Shown: positions 1 to 11,461, counted from the first letter of the stretch. The stretch: DNA of 64,000 nt from Brachionus manjavacas (GCA_019054805.1 JAHQIY010000001.1:7888501-7952500), one strand, 5' to 3'. Numbers and translations are program-made. Notes: a model not told the origin generated them from the sequence alone.

Positions 1-735
1 ATAAAATCGGTTCAAACGGTTCTGGAAAGCTTGGCTAATAAAGTAAAAGATTTGGAGAATGAAAATGTTGAATTGAAAAAACAAAACGAAGACTTTAAAC
101 AACAACTAAAAAGTAGAACGAACTCGAGTCCGGAAGAGTCTGCTATGAGATGGGATAATTTTCTTAAAAAGGGAAACAAAGTGAATAGTAGCCAGGAAGA
201 GGTGATGTTGTTTGAAAAAGTTATAGACGAGTCGAGAGCGCGCATGGAGAAGGAAAATAACATAGTTATAAGTGGTGTACCATTGCGAGTTGAATACGAT
301 GAGGATAGTATTACGGACGTGGATTTGGTGTTGAATATATTGGAGGAAATCGGAATTCAAAATCCAAGGACGAAAATGCGAAGAGTATCTAGGCTTAAAA
401 AAAATCCGCAGCTGACCAACACTAAACCACCTCCCCTAATCGTTGAACTATGTGACAAAGATACAAAACTACGAGTATTAAAAGGTGCTAAGAATCTAAA
501 GGATAGTGAGTCGTTTAACAAATGTTTCATTAATCCGGACTTGACAAGAAACGAACTTGCGATTGAGATTGAGCTAAGAAAGAGAAGAAATTTAGAGAAT
601 AGTAAACTAGATCAAGGCGACGGGAGGCTCAAGTACGGTGAGCTTCAGGATGGGACAAAATTTTATTGGGGTGTCAGATTTGGTAAGCTCTGTCGTATCA
701 ACAAGGATACTAAAAGAGCCTTACCATCCCAATAA
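1..735 (+). CDS. LINE ORF1 protein, 5'-partial
   Basis: Open frame from base 1 to the TAA at 733-735, about 244 residues visible. The N-terminal part is a charged heptad-like coiled coil (KVKDLENENVELKKQNED), typical of LINE ORF1 trimerisation regions. It is followed by a basic part containing NNIVISGVP, LRVLKGAK and FINPDLTRNE, which resembles the RNA-binding (RRM/CTD-like) region of transposase_22-type ORF1 proteins. The expected role is binding element RNA in the retrotransposition particle. No zinc knuckle is visible. The true start is outside the window. The frame is intact, unlike the downstream ORF2. Confidence 0.75.
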   Translation: MKSVQTVLESLANKVKDLENENVELKKQNEDFKQQLKSRTNSSPEESAMRWDNFLKKGNKVNSSQEEVMLFEKVIDESRARMEKENNIVISGVPLRVEYDEDSITDVDLVLNILEEIGIQNPRTKMRRVSRLKKNPQLTNTKPPPLIVELCDKDTKLRVLKGAKNLKDSESFNKCFINPDLTRNELAIEIELRKRRNLENSKLDQGDGRLKYGELQDGTKFYWGVRFGKLCRINKDTKRALPSQ

Positions 736-736
736 A

Positions 737-3622
737 ACAGTAGAAACAAGTCGTGGCAAAAACGGAAGCGGCAATTCTAGTCTCAATTGTTTATACACCA
801 ACGCCACTTCGCTAGTCAATAAATTGGACGATTTTATCTCATTGATAAACACCAAGGAATTTCCACACCTTTTAATGACAAGAGACATGGTTTAATCAAA
901 AGTCTATTAAAATTATACCAAATTACACGCTTTTCCACAAAGATAGAGAACAAGTTATCGGGCATGGGGTCACAATATATATTAGAAATGACATACAAGC
1001 TCTTGAAGTGGCTGAAGATGGGCTAGTACAGGTGGTTGGTGAACAAATTTGGTGTAAAATCGTAACAGATATGGACTCTTTACTTATAGGTTGTATTTAC
1101 CGACCACCGTACTCAAATTATGAGATCTTGGACGAGATTAATAGTACTATAGCTTTAGCTAAAAAATTGGTGGAAGAGAAAAAGTACACTGGATTACTCA
1201 TTGCCGGAGACTTTAATTTCCCGAAGATAAGTTGGAACAACATGCATGGAATGGTTGAAGGCAAGAGTAACGCTGGAGTCCTAAGCGATAAGTTTATCAC
1301 TAATTTGGAGGATAATTTCCTTGTTCAGCACGTACAAGAATCTACATTTGGTAATAAAATTTTAGACTTAGTTTTGACTGACAATCCTGATAACGTCTAT
1401 TCGGTTAATATCGGTCCTCATCTAGGTACAACTACAAAAAATAAATTGCATTCGGTACTCAGTTGGGATTATTTGCTTAAGGGGAAACCAAAGGTAAAAT
1501 TTTTAAATAAAATATTATATAACAAAGGCGACTATGAATCTTTGAAGAAATATCTTTGGACAAGGATCACTGAAATGGATGGTCACGATTCGGACTCAAT
1601 GTTCAATTGCTTATTATCTATATACCGTGATGGTGTTTCTAAATTTATTCCAAATTTATCTTTATCCGAAATAAACATTACTACTCGAACAAACCCCAAG
1701 TGGTTCAACAAAAATATAAAAAAGTGGACTAATTTAAAATACAAATGGTTCATTGTCACTCGTATATTTTCCAAAAATCAAGCCATCAAGTTATTATATA
1801 ACAGAATTTGTAGAATAGTAAAAAAGGAAGTGAGTAATGCTAAGTTATGCTATGAATCGAACATTATAAAAGGCTGTAAAAACAACCCTAAACGTATTTT
1901 CTCATACATTAACTCTCAAAAAAATAGTAGAGATAGAATACGTTCACTGAAAGATGAGATGGGAAACTTAGTAAACGATAAGCTGATAGTTGCAAATATT
2001 TTTAATACGCAGTTTCAAGCGGCATTTAGTCTTGATGATGGTAGAACACTGCCAGATTTGGTAAAGAAATGCGATATTGAATGTATTATAGACTGTAGTA
2101 TATTTTCAAAGGCCAATATTTTCAATATCTGACTAAACTCGATACACATAAAGAACCTGGAGTTGATGGTATGCACCCACACGTGCTGGTTAAGTGTGCG
2201 AATTTTTTTGCAGCCTGTTTCGAGAAAGTTTTCAACGCTTCATTTAGGAGTGGCATAGTACCAAGTGCTTGGAAAGAGGCCAACATATCTCCAATTTTCA
2301 AAAAAGGAAGCCGTTCCGATGCTATTAATTACAGGCCAGTGTCTTTGACTTCGATAGCTAGTAAGTTAATGGAACGCATTCTACGGGACTCAATGATGGA
2401 CCATCTAGTCAGAAATAGCCTCATAGCGAATGAACAGCACGGCTTTGTGGCAAATAAGTCTTGTCTTACTAATCTACTGGAGACGTTAGACTCGATAACT
2501 GAGGCTCAAAACCGGGGATTCACTTCAGTGATTGTTTTTATGGACTTTGAAAAAGCCTTTGACAAAGTTCCGCACCGGGCGCTGATCAAAAAGTTGGAAC
2601 TTTATGGATTTAATTTAAGATTAGTCAGTTGGATAAAAAAATTTTTGAGTGGCCGCAGGCAAAGAGTTGTTATGGGTGATGCTGTCTCTGACTGGTTAGA
2701 CGTTCTTAGTGGAGTTCCTCAAGGTTCAGTGTTAGGTCCTTTGCTATTCGTTATATTTATTAATGATATGCCATCAATGGTTAAATGTCTTTGCAAGCTA
2801 TTCGCAGACGATACCAAGTTAATTTCTGTTATCAAGAACTCATTAGATTTGACAAATCTTCAACAAGACATAGACTCGCTTACTTAGCCATTGGGCTAAT
2901 GATTGGCTAATGGAATTCAACGATGAAAAATGTAAGGCTATGGTTATAAACAATAAACATTTTAGTATTAGCCTGTCAATGAACAGTAGGGCGCTCGGAA
3001 TGACCGATAAAGAACGTGATCTTGGGATCGTGCTATGCTCGAATCTAAAATGGAATCACCAAGCAGCACTTGCAGCTAATAGAGCTACAATATTACTGGG
3101 ACAGTTGAGTAGAACTTTTAATCGTTGGACGGTAAGCACTTTTAAGAAACTTTATATTGCGTTTGTTAGACCTCACCTGGAATACGCGATCGCAGCCTGG
3201 TGCCCCTATACAAAGAAGGACATCAACATTTTGGAAAAGGTTCAGGCAAGGGCAACGAAGCTTGTAAAGTCTATTTCTCACCTCACATATGACGAAAGGC
3301 TAAAAAATTAGGACTAACCACCCTAAAAGTGAGGAGAGAGAGAGGTGATCTTATCGAATATTTCAAGATTAGTAAAGGGTATAGCAAAGTTGACTGGCAT
3401 AATCCGAGTAAACTAATGAGTTCATTGTTTGTGGACGGCCCTGCTGGGAACATTCGTGGTCAAAAGCATAGACTGGTCAAGCAATACACAAGGATAAGTC
3501 ACAGGGAGCATTTCATTCTAAATCAAGTAGTGGATAACTGGAATAGACTACCACCTGACGTATTGGCTGCAACATCAAAAGACAATTTTAAAAAGAAACT
3601 GGATGATTTCTTAGCGTCATAA
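737..3622 (+). pseudogene. LINE ORF2 (endonuclease + reverse transcriptase), frameshifted
   Basis: Apurinic-like endonuclease and reverse transcriptase of the LINE, broken by small indels. Endonuclease blocks visible are LYTNATSLVNKLDD, IYRPPYS and IAGDFNFPKISW; the usual SDH motif is replaced (TTTKNKLHSV). RT blocks include INYRPVSLTS, MDFEKAFDKVPH (catalytic Asp, about 2540-2570), SGVPQGSVLGPLLF and LFADDTKLI (catalytic Asp pair, about 2800-2820). The C-terminal ILEKVQARATKL and VDNWNRLPPDV are typical of this group. Frame changes occur near 882 (one extra base), about 2120, about 2888, and 3306 (one base lost from an A run). So few breaks suggest a fairly young copy. Confidence 0.88.
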
Positions 3623-3714
3623 CAACTACAGTTAATCAAAACTTATCATTTTTAGTTTATTTATCTAGTGTTTGTAACTCGTTTTAGCTACCATAGTGAG
3701 ACTCTTAGTCTCGC

Positions 3715-3765
3715 TCTACAGGCTAATGCCTGTTGTAGCTCATATTATTATTATTATTATTATAA
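3715..3765 (+). repeat. LINE 3' hairpin and (ATT)n tail
   Basis: A short perfect stem (ACAGGC at 3718-3723, GCCTGT at 3728-3733, TAAT loop) is followed by TGTAG and then ATT repeats from about 3742 to 3764. LINE RTs of the CR1/L2 group often recognise a 3' hairpin plus microsatellite tail. The same CCTGTTGTAG plus TTATTATTATT arrangement recurs near 6082-6107. Confidence 0.7.
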
Positions 3766-4676
3766 CTTCTCGAAGAGATGCTTTTATGTGAAGTAGAAAT
3801 AATTTTTTCTGTAATTTTATCATTTAGTCGATCTGTTGTGAGGGAACTTTCAGTGATATTCACTATTTGAGAATTTAAAATCTCGCTGAATAATTGCCAG
3901 TTTGCTTTCTTATAGTTAACTTTTTTAGCTGCTGATTTATTTTCTAAATGATAGCCCATAGAAATCGATGCTTCGATTGGGAAATGGTCACTAGTCATGT
4001 CTTGACTATTTAGGACACAAAAGTCGGTAATTTTGTCAATTAATGAAGATGAAACTAAGAAAAGATCAAGAATTTCAAAGTAATTCCTATTAAAAATATT
4101 GAAAGTAGGACGCTTATCATTGATTACTGAGAAGTCTAACTCATTGATTATTTTTTCCAACATTATGCCGTTTTCATTTTCCCCTACGCAGCCTATTTGC
4201 TTTGTTCTGGCGTTAAGATCACCACATAAAATGTAGTTTCTACATTTTTTTATTAACAGTTTTAAAAAACTCAAAGTTCAGAAGCATATTGGGTGGATTA
4301 TAAAGACTGAATATAAACAATTCATTATTCTTTCCTAAGTTCATTTTTATACAAAGGAGTTCGGAATTGAATTCCTCATAAGGAGATCTTGTATAAATTC
4401 AATTCCTTCTTTAATTAAAATTGCTTCTCCTCCTCCATACTTGTTGCGTGGTTTTGTTATGAATTGATAATTGTGAAAATCAAGATAAATAGTTGCCTCA
4501 CTTAAATCTATCTTTAGTTCATTGAGCAAAACAATGTCTGGACATTTTTGAGCTAAAAAATTGGCTAAGAGATGAACCTTTCTAGGTAAATGAAGACAAT
4601 TCCAGTGTGTAATTACTAACCTTGTATTATTAAGAGGTTTTGTTCTTAAAGTTGATTTATTTATTTTCTTGTTCAT
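3766..4676 (-). pseudogene. LINE ORF2 endonuclease fragment, frameshifted
   Basis: Starts at ATG 4676 overlapping the ORF1 stop. Endonuclease features: ITHWNCLHLPRK, PDIVLLNELKID (catalytic Glu region), KYGGGEAILIK, then after a frame change near 4377 FIFSLYNPP, and after another near 4255 LCGDLNARTKQIG, DLFLVSS and MTSDHFPIEA (SDH motif present). The text runs to about 3766 and stops at the junction with the plus-strand LINE tail, so the RT domain is absent. This is an endonuclease-type LINE, not an LTR element. Confidence 0.8.
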
Positions 4677-5416
4677 TCTAAATTTTCTTCAATGCTGTTT
4701 TGACTGGCAGTTAGCTGACCAATTTCGTTAGATGATTGATCTACTTGAATTGAACATTCAGTTGTTGAACTGTTTGATTCGGACTCGAAGGTACTGTCGT
4801 TTTGATTTTCTAAGACAACTAATGGTTTTTTTGATTCATTTTCGGTGAGCTCTTTTTCATTTGGATCAGATTCGGGAAATCTCTTGGTTTGATTTTTGGT
4901 TTGGAAAAAATTCTCAGTCTCATTCTGATCATTTGAGCGTACATTGACAGGTGACTGGCATAGTGGTAGAAAATCGTTTAAACGACTTACCAAAGCTCTT
5001 TCTAAAACTTGAGTTTTAAGGTCTTTTGGGCTAATTTGGGATATTACGTCATTGAAATTTGTTGGCTGATATTCAGGTGTTTTTGGCATCACATTTTCAT
5101 CATTATCTTTTTGGTCGGCTTCAAATAATGATTGCGTTTCTTCTTGGTCAATGTAAAGATCATTGTAGTCAATCTTTTTCCTTTCAAGCGACTTAAGCTT
5201 TTCGGCAATGGAGCATTTTTTTGTCAAATGTCCTTTCTGATGACAATTTTCGCATAGTGTTTCTTTGACAGGGCATTTAGCAATGTTGTGTCCTTCATCA
5301 TCACAAAAATAGCATTTCTGCTTTTGTCCAACAATTGACACAAGACACTTTAAACCATAAATTATTGTGGGGCCTGACAAGCTTATCAAAAAACTCGCTT
5401 TTATTCCAGTTTTCAA
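4673..5416 (-). pseudogene. LINE ORF1, CCHC zinc-knuckle protein
   Basis: The frame is open from just after a stop near 5470 without a clear ATG at its head, so the 5' part is missing or shifted. A segment like the gag/ORF1 nucleic-acid-binding domain (ISLSGPTIIYGLKCLVSIVG) precedes two adjacent CCHC-type knuckles (CYFCDDEGHNIAKC and CENCHQKGHLTKKC). A long acidic, Ser/Asn/Glu-rich tail follows, ending LEENLE. The stop TGA (4675-4673) overlaps the ORF2 start ATG (4676-4674). Expected role: RNA-binding chaperone of the LINE particle. Confidence 0.75.
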
Positions 5417-5470
5417 AAAATCAAAATAGGCGGTAAAATTAAGTAATAAACACCAACTTGAATTTTTTCA

Positions 5471-5869
5471 GATGCAAATTATGAGAGTAAAGTGTAAGTG
5501 TAACAATTCCTCTTACGCTTAACACTTGTTATTTTAAAGTGTATGTATAAACATCACAGATTAAAGTGGGATACAGAGAAAAAGGTCACGGCAGAGAGAG
5601 ACAACAGACATGTGCCCCTAGACTCGTAGTTTTTCAAGATTTTTTCGACTTTTTGAACAGAGGAGTCCACGACAGGCGAGGCGATGCGACTAGTCGGGTA
5701 GTGATTTCAAATGGAACCATTAGGCATCAAAAGCTGTGTACAAAACAAACATTGGAAAGCTCAAGTAAATTTTGGTTTATTAGTTAATTGTATTTTACTT
5801 TTGTGAGCGGCCTATAACGCATAAAAAAAGGACACAAAAATATTACAAATATGATACTCTCTCCAACAT
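5471..5869. other. Unassigned sequence between LINE pieces
   Basis: Higher GC than surrounding intergenic DNA. A plus-strand open frame of 73 codons at 5566-5787 has no recognisable domain. It may be untranslated or degenerate 5' sequence of the minus-strand LINE, or another element. Confidence 0.35.
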
Positions 5870-6040
5870 TTTACATCACATGGCTTTAAATATACTTAAA
5901 TCATTAACAGTCTCGAATCGACTTTTTGAATTGAGTGAATGATATGTTAAGGCAGGACTGAGTCATCCTATTTTTTTTTTTTGCTCTGAAGAAGCATTAG
6001 CTCGGTAAAGATAAACAAATAAATAATAATTTAGAAAAAG
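5870..6040 (+). mobile_element. LINE 3'-end remnant
   Basis: The plus-strand frame near 5905-5965 reads LTVSNRLFELSE, then a stop, then YVKAGLSH. This is nearly the same peptide as the LINE remnant at 32.3-33.3 kb (minus). Both are followed by a CTGAAG..TTAGCTCG motif and an A/T-rich AAATAAATA tail. It is a severely 5'-truncated copy of the same family. Confidence 0.75.
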
Positions 6041-6045
6041 AAAAA

Positions 6046-6112
6046 GCGAGGCGAGCTGGTTTAGTTTGGTTCCACGGGTCTCCTGTTGTAGTTTATTATT
6101 ATTAATACTATT
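6046..6112 (+). repeat. Second LINE 3' tail (CCTGTTGTAG + TTA repeats)
   Basis: Contains CCTGTTGTAG followed by TTATTATTATTAAT, matching the 3' tail of the LINE that ends at 3765. Probably the tip of another truncated copy. From 6113 to 6619 only AT-rich sequence is seen, with a 61-codon open frame (6185-6370) of no recognisable content. Confidence 0.5.
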
Positions 6113-6619
6113 TAATAAATAAATTCGTTTATTATTAGCTTTTTTGTAATTATTTTATCACTGGATATTATTTATATTTGATATTTGATTAGAGGATTAA
6201 ATTTTTGGAAAATAGATTACTACTCTGGGAAACAGAAGAATTTAAATTATATTTTTGACATGGTTTTTTATAACGATCGAATCAACTGTTATAAGGCCTA
6301 TTATAAAACACAAAATATAAGAATTAATACTAAAAGGATTAATTTAAAATTGAAAAATAATTTAGTGTAAAAATTTGGACTTTTAAAGATTTAATTTAAC
6401 TGACTTTAATTTAAATATCTTTTTTGTTGGTTTTATTATGACCAAAAAGAACCTCATTGTACCCTAAAACAAACAATTAATACAATAAATAAAAATACTA
6501 CCTATTAAAATCTATGCTATAACATCGTGTAAAAAAAATCAAAATAATTAATCAATTACTTCATCAAATATTAAAAACTTTTTCTACAATATGAAGAAAA
6601 GCTAAGCATTATTCTACAG

Positions 6620-7880
6620 TTATTTTCTTGCATGAGACGTATAGGAATTTTTAAAGCTGTTGGTTAATTTAAAATTATAAGGCAATAGCAATCCAATAAA
6701 CTTGATAAAACCATGCCGCAAAGTCGAACTAAAATAGGCATAATAAAAGGCATTAACTGAGGAATTAATGTGGGCAAAAGCAGTTGTAATAACCATAGCT
6801 GCTGGATGAAGCATATCGTTATGGTCGATTATGTAGATTAAACCAAATGGCATCCAGCAAAAGAAATAGGTAATGAATGAAGCGAAAAGGCTTTTGGCAA
6901 GCTGAATTTGTTTTTTATGAGCATTACAGCCAATTTTTCCACTATATTTTGAAACAAATAGAAATATTTTTAAATAGCAAACGAAAATACAAATGCAAGG
7001 TGTCAAGACGTAGCAAAATATGTAAAAGAATCCAAATTCTTGACTCTGGGTTCTATCGGTCATACAAGATAACACTTTTTTGTCATAGTCATAGCCTCCC
7101 CATCCTTTTTTTTAAATTAAAAAAATTTAATTTATTTTTATTTTAAAGAAAAAAAAACTCAACCCGAAAGATTCGGTGTTCCCAGAGCTATGCCACCAAG
7201 CCATGGCAGAATACAAAGAAAAATTGTTTTCTTTTTGCTGAAAACTCTTGAATAAAAATGATCGTGACAGATTTTAATGTATCTAAATTGATAATGATTT
7301 GATTGAAAGAATTTTTATTGATTCTTTTTAATATTTTGGTAAATATTTACCGATTAAGTGCCAAAAGAGCTATGTTCAGAAGAGACGAGCCACAAAATAT
7401 CAAACACAAAAATCCGATAATTGTGCACAATGGTTTCCTGTTGAGAAAAAAGTCTTCTCCTGCCAAAACTCCTGATTAAAACATTTATTTAAATTTTTTG
7501 AATTTTTTTTTAAAAAATATTACCGATTGCATTAAAGCTATTGATCAATGTGCTAATGTGTAAATCAGCAATGCTTAGATTTACAATGATCCAATAGTTG
7601 GGTGCATTTAGTTCTTTGTTAAATATTATTGCCAAAATCGTTAGTATGTTACCTAGGGAAAAATTTTAAAATAAAAAATTAATTATTAAAAATTAATTAT
7701 ACCCAAGAAGCCAAAAAATATTCCAAAAAAAGTTAAAACTAAAAAAGCTATGTAAAGTACTAGATCATTTTGGATCAAGTCAATTCCACCATAATTAATT
7801 GAAGAGTCGAATGATTCATTCAGATTAAAAATACTCAAATTTGAAGAAGATATTTTGTGGATTAAATGATGAAGAAACAT
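6620..7880 (-). CDS. Rhodopsin-family (class A) GPCR, copy 1
   Basis: Seven-transmembrane receptor expected at the plasma membrane; ligand unknown. Five exons close exactly in frame: 7880-7703, 7652-7524, 7471-7351, 7282-7164, 7104-6620, total 1032 nt, 343 residues. TM1 has GN (FFGFLGNILTILAI), TM2 NLSIADL. The disulfide partners are KPLC (about residue 118) and VLSC (about 195). The DRY motif is LNRY, TM6 has FFCWMPFGL, and TM7 has NSSVNAFYYAY in place of NPxxY. ECL2 (GWGGYDYDKKVLSCMTDRT) resembles moody/melatonin-like receptors, but this is a weak guess. Introns are 49-70 nt. It is nearly identical to the copy at 15702-16962 except for the C-terminal tail. Confidence 0.88.
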
Positions 7881-8499
7881 TTTTTATTTATAAAAAAAAC
7901 GTATTTTCACTTCGTTTATTATTTAAAAGATATTTTATTTATTTTTTTAATAAGAAAATATTGTTTCCTTTTAATGTTTTGAAAAATTATCTAAATTAAA
8001 AATGCAATTGATTATTAAAAATCATCTTTTTTTAAATTAATATTCAACCCATATTGACTTTCTTTTTTCATCTTCTAATGAAAACGGTATTAACTCCTTT
8101 ATCCAAATTGTTAATTTTCAGAACGAAATTCCAAAGTTAAAATTTAAATAACTTAACATTAATAACAAGAACCCTTTTTTCCAGGCATTTAATAACCTTT
8201 GAAATTTGTTCATGCCAATTTGTGGCTATACTTTTTAAAATAGTTTTAAAAAGATTTGAAAAATCATGCTAAAAAGTAAAATTTTTGTATAAAGCAGGTT
8301 TTGCCTCAGTTTAAAAAAAATATGTTGATGAGCAGAAATTTGTTTCCCATTTTTTTTGTCCAAAAAAATCGATTACCGCTTCATTTATTCAAATTAAAAA
8401 AAATTAGAAATCGATTTAACTGTTAAAAAGAAAAAAATAGTTTAGAGAATCAAAAAGTTTTTAAATCTTTCAAAAATATTTTTACTAGTGTTTTCTTTT
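7881..8499. other. Intergenic, nothing recognised
   Basis: AT-rich DNA upstream of GPCR copy 1. No AG acceptor-like site lies directly before its ATG, unlike copy 2. Confidence 0.5.
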
Positions 8500-8645
8500 C
8501 TGTAAATGAATTGTCATTTATGTTTAAGAATCCTGGTATAAAAGTTATAGCCGATGACACGATATTACGTCATTCAGATAAGGGTTTAGAAACAGCTTTT
8601 AAAACTTTAAAAAAACCATTCAAAGCCAAAGTAATTAGTATTTTA
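8500..8645 (+). pseudogene. LINE reverse transcriptase fragment
   Basis: The plus-strand frame reads FVNELSFMFKNPGIKVIADD followed by TILRHSDKGLETAFKTLKK, the RT palm block with its Asp pair (usually FINDL...YADDT). Nothing else of the element survives around it. The reading is short but specific. Confidence 0.6.
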
Positions 8646-9056
8646 TTACAAAATTAATATCGACTGGCCAAAAACCTTTTGTATGATTTTTTCCCATAAA
8701 AAGATCAAAATAACGGATAAAAAAAATTTATGTTGAAAGTATTTACAAGTTGTTACTAAAATAGTTCTTATGGGTTTTAAAATAGATCATGATCTAAATT
8801 TTTTATAACTTGCTTGTATTATTTCTTTAATTGTTAACAAATTATTGCTCATCTCTTTTGTGTTATATTTCAAAGGATGCAATAATCAAACAGACCAAAA
8901 GCTATTATTTTTCAATATTTAAGCTGTTTAGATTCTGTTCATTTTTTGATTCTCAAAAGTTCAATGATGCAAAGAATTTTTTGAAAAATACAATTTAAAT
9001 GCTTTTCAGCATAGAATTTGTTATCTTTTTCCTATTAAATATTGGTTTTTTAAAAT

Positions 9057-9434
9057 GGGTCCTACTAAAACACTGACCCCCATTTTTTTTGCAAAGCAAA
9101 AATATTTTTAAAAGTTTTAATATATCATTCAGTTTGAATTTTTCTCTATTATTTGAAAATTAAATTATTTTTTTCCAAAATTTTTATTGTTTGTGAAAAT
9201 TGAATATTTTTATTGAATATTTATTTTTAAACCCCTATCTAAAAATTTGCTTAGTCTTTGAGATAATTGGATTAAAATAAATGACCCTGGTTATTATTGA
9301 AATCGAATTTAAAATTTTTAATACAACATACCATTCGATTAAGAATTTTCTAAGATTTTTGACTGTAATTTTGTTTTCTTATCCAAAGATTTATTTTTAA
9401 TTGAGAAATGGGGGTCAGTTTTTTAGTAGTACCC
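9057..9434. repeat. Inverted-repeat element (MITE-like), GGGTC termini
   Basis: About 30-bp imperfect terminal inverted repeats: left GGGTCCTACTAAAACACTGA, right (reverse complement) GGGTACTACTAAAAAACTGA, both continuing into CCCCCATTT. The interior is AT-rich without an open frame. No clear target duplication was found, so the superfamily is undetermined. Confidence 0.6.
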
Positions 9435-9823
9435 TTCATTTTTACAGATAAAATTTTAAAAATTTAAATTTAAACTTTAAAATGTTTGATTTTTTATTTT
9501 TATATACAATTGAACTAAATTTAAATTTAATTTTTTTTATAAAAATAAATTAAATTAATAATTTAAATTTGAAAAAATTAAAGTTAATCAGTCTTCTTAA
9601 TATAGAGCTACTATCTTGTTGATTAACCCTGAAACTTAAATAAAAAAATAAAAAGAGACTCATTTATTTATGAAAATTCACAATTTTTCACTAATATATT
9701 TTTATTTAAGAAAATAGATATTATTATTCATAAATAAAAGTTAGTTTTAGATGTTTTTAAAATCTTAGCCATGTTAAAAGATTTATATTCGAGATTAGAA
9801 CGATTATAAATTTTGAACGGAAA

Positions 9824-10200
9824 TAATTAATAAGGTAAATTTAAGCAGGATTAAAACCAGATTTAATCCTGCTAAAATTTAAAAAAAATTTTCACTTGTG
9901 AATTTTTAAAATTCTATCAATCTAAACTAAGATTCATTTTTGAAAAAAAAGCAATCTTTAATCTATCGCAAAGATAATTATAATAATCAGTAATTTTAAG
10001 ACCTTACTTTATAAAATTAAATCGAAAAATGAACTGATTATTATAATTATCTTTGCGATAGATTAAAGATTGCTTTTTTTTCAAAAATGAATCTTAGATG
10101 AAATTTTTTTAAAAATTAGATGAAATGAATGAAATTTTTTTAAAAATTTTAGCAGGATTAAAACAAGATTTAATCTTGCTTAAATTTACCTTATTAATTA
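9824..10200. repeat. Long fold-back element with nested hairpins
   Basis: A 377-bp palindromic unit. The ends are inverted copies (TAATTAATAAGGTAAATTTA). Each arm carries its own small palindrome (AGCAGGATTAAA..TTTAATCCTGCT), and the inner arms (about 9930-9992 and 10033-10098) are nearly perfect inverted repeats around GCAATCTTTAATCTATCGCA. A TTAA sits at each edge, but a TTAA target duplication cannot be separated from the repeat. No coding content. Confidence 0.7.
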
Positions 10201-11461
10201 GACATTAATTTAAGCAGATGCTTTTATAATACAGATTTATGAAAAATTAAATTTATTTAGACAGCATATTTTGGAGATATTCAAATTTCAAAGTTATTCA
10301 ACAGGGTAGTGCCTCTGTCCATAAAGACCGATAAACACTTTTTTTATTCAGATTTAAAATTAAATTTAATAAATACAATTTTAATGAAAGTTTTACAATA
10401 ATAATAGCAATTTTTTGCGGAAAATATAAAAGTTATATCTATCCGATTTATTGGACTCAGGCCTTTGATGTGTCTTTAAATCTATCCTTTTAGTCTAAAG
10501 AAGGTTTATAGTTACCAAAACACGTCGTTTATAACTTTGTATTGGAAGATTATTTTTTTTATAATTTTTTATTAATATACAAATTTTGTCCTGATTAAAT
10601 TAATTTTATTATTTTGACATTAATTTTTTGTCATTTTTTTCCAGAAATTGAACCGTTAAAACCAAATTTTACATTTTAAAAAGAGATGTTTAAAGTCACA
10701 AGTAAAAGTCAATAATAATTAAATAATTGATCTTTATGAAGAAAATCAGCATAAAAAATTTAATTTTCAAAAGTAAACTTAACACATTTACGTTTTAAGA
10801 AAATTCAAAGTAGAGCTCATTGACGTTGGTGCCACTTTGGTTAGTTAAAAACCGGAATGCAATATAATAATTATTTTAATTTAAAAATTGAGACCAAAAT
10901 TTATGAGAGTTTTAGAATTTTGATCTTTTCCTTTTGCACAAAATTTCACAATACCATTCTTTGAAAACAATATGAAATTTGCTTCTTTTCTAAGAACTTT
11001 ATTTTTGAATATAATTTTCTCGATCAATTCATTCAATTCAATTCATCAGAAAAAAACAAAAAGATAATTTAAAGTCAAAAAAAAATATTCTTTGATTTAA
11101 TCTGAATGTCAATTTTAGTTAACTCTTTTATCTAATTTTTTTTTGTATCTTCTTTTTTTAAACTAGTAACTAAGGGAAAACCCCTATTTGGAATGCTCGT
11201 TAACGTCCCTTTTAGCCTTTTTTTATATTTTCAAAGATAAACTGGTAATACAGATTTTAATTTCTAAACTTTTTTGCGCAAAAGTAAGTTTGATGCAATA
11301 AAAATTTTATACACAAAGCATGATTTTTCAAAAAATAAAAGTTTGAAACAAAGAAAATAAAAATTCAAATAAATTCAAAATTTTCATACTTGTTGAATCA
11401 AATTAATGCATAGAATAAAAAGAGCTAAATTAGGAATAATTATCTAAAATATTTTTTCAGA
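10201..11461. other. Intergenic, nothing recognised
   Basis: AT-rich sequence with no convincing coding frame. Immediately before the transporter ATG is a strong acceptor-like tract ending TTTTTTCAG at 11460, suggesting a non-coding 5' exon upstream or trans-splicing. Confidence 0.5.

Larger units (their letters stand above)
1..3765 (+). mobile_element. CR1/L2-like LINE retrotransposon, 5' part outside window
   Basis: Non-LTR retrotransposon in the order ORF1, endonuclease, reverse transcriptase, 3' UTR, simple-repeat tail. The frame is already open at base 1, so the 5' end lies upstream of the window. The 3' end is a short hairpin followed by an (ATT)n tract near 3742-3764. The tail abuts a minus-strand LINE cut off inside its endonuclease region, so this element probably inserted into that older one. 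Placement in the CR1/L2 group rests on RT block style and the C-terminal RRERGDLIEYFK segment; the clade was not tested by phylogeny. Confidence 0.88.
3766..5470 (-). mobile_element. LINE with CCHC ORF1 and endonuclease, truncated
   Basis: Second LINE, minus strand, with a zinc-knuckle ORF1 followed by the endonuclease part of ORF2. It is interrupted at about 3766, exactly where the plus-strand LINE tail ends; its RT half is not in the window. ORF1 and ORF2 overlap as ATGA. It is a different family from the plus-strand LINE, whose visible ORF1 is a coiled coil without a knuckle. Confidence 0.8.

Noticed and set aside
5566-5787. 73-codon plus-strand frame between LINE pieces
   Set aside because: No recognisable domain and it lies in probable transposon-derived sequence.
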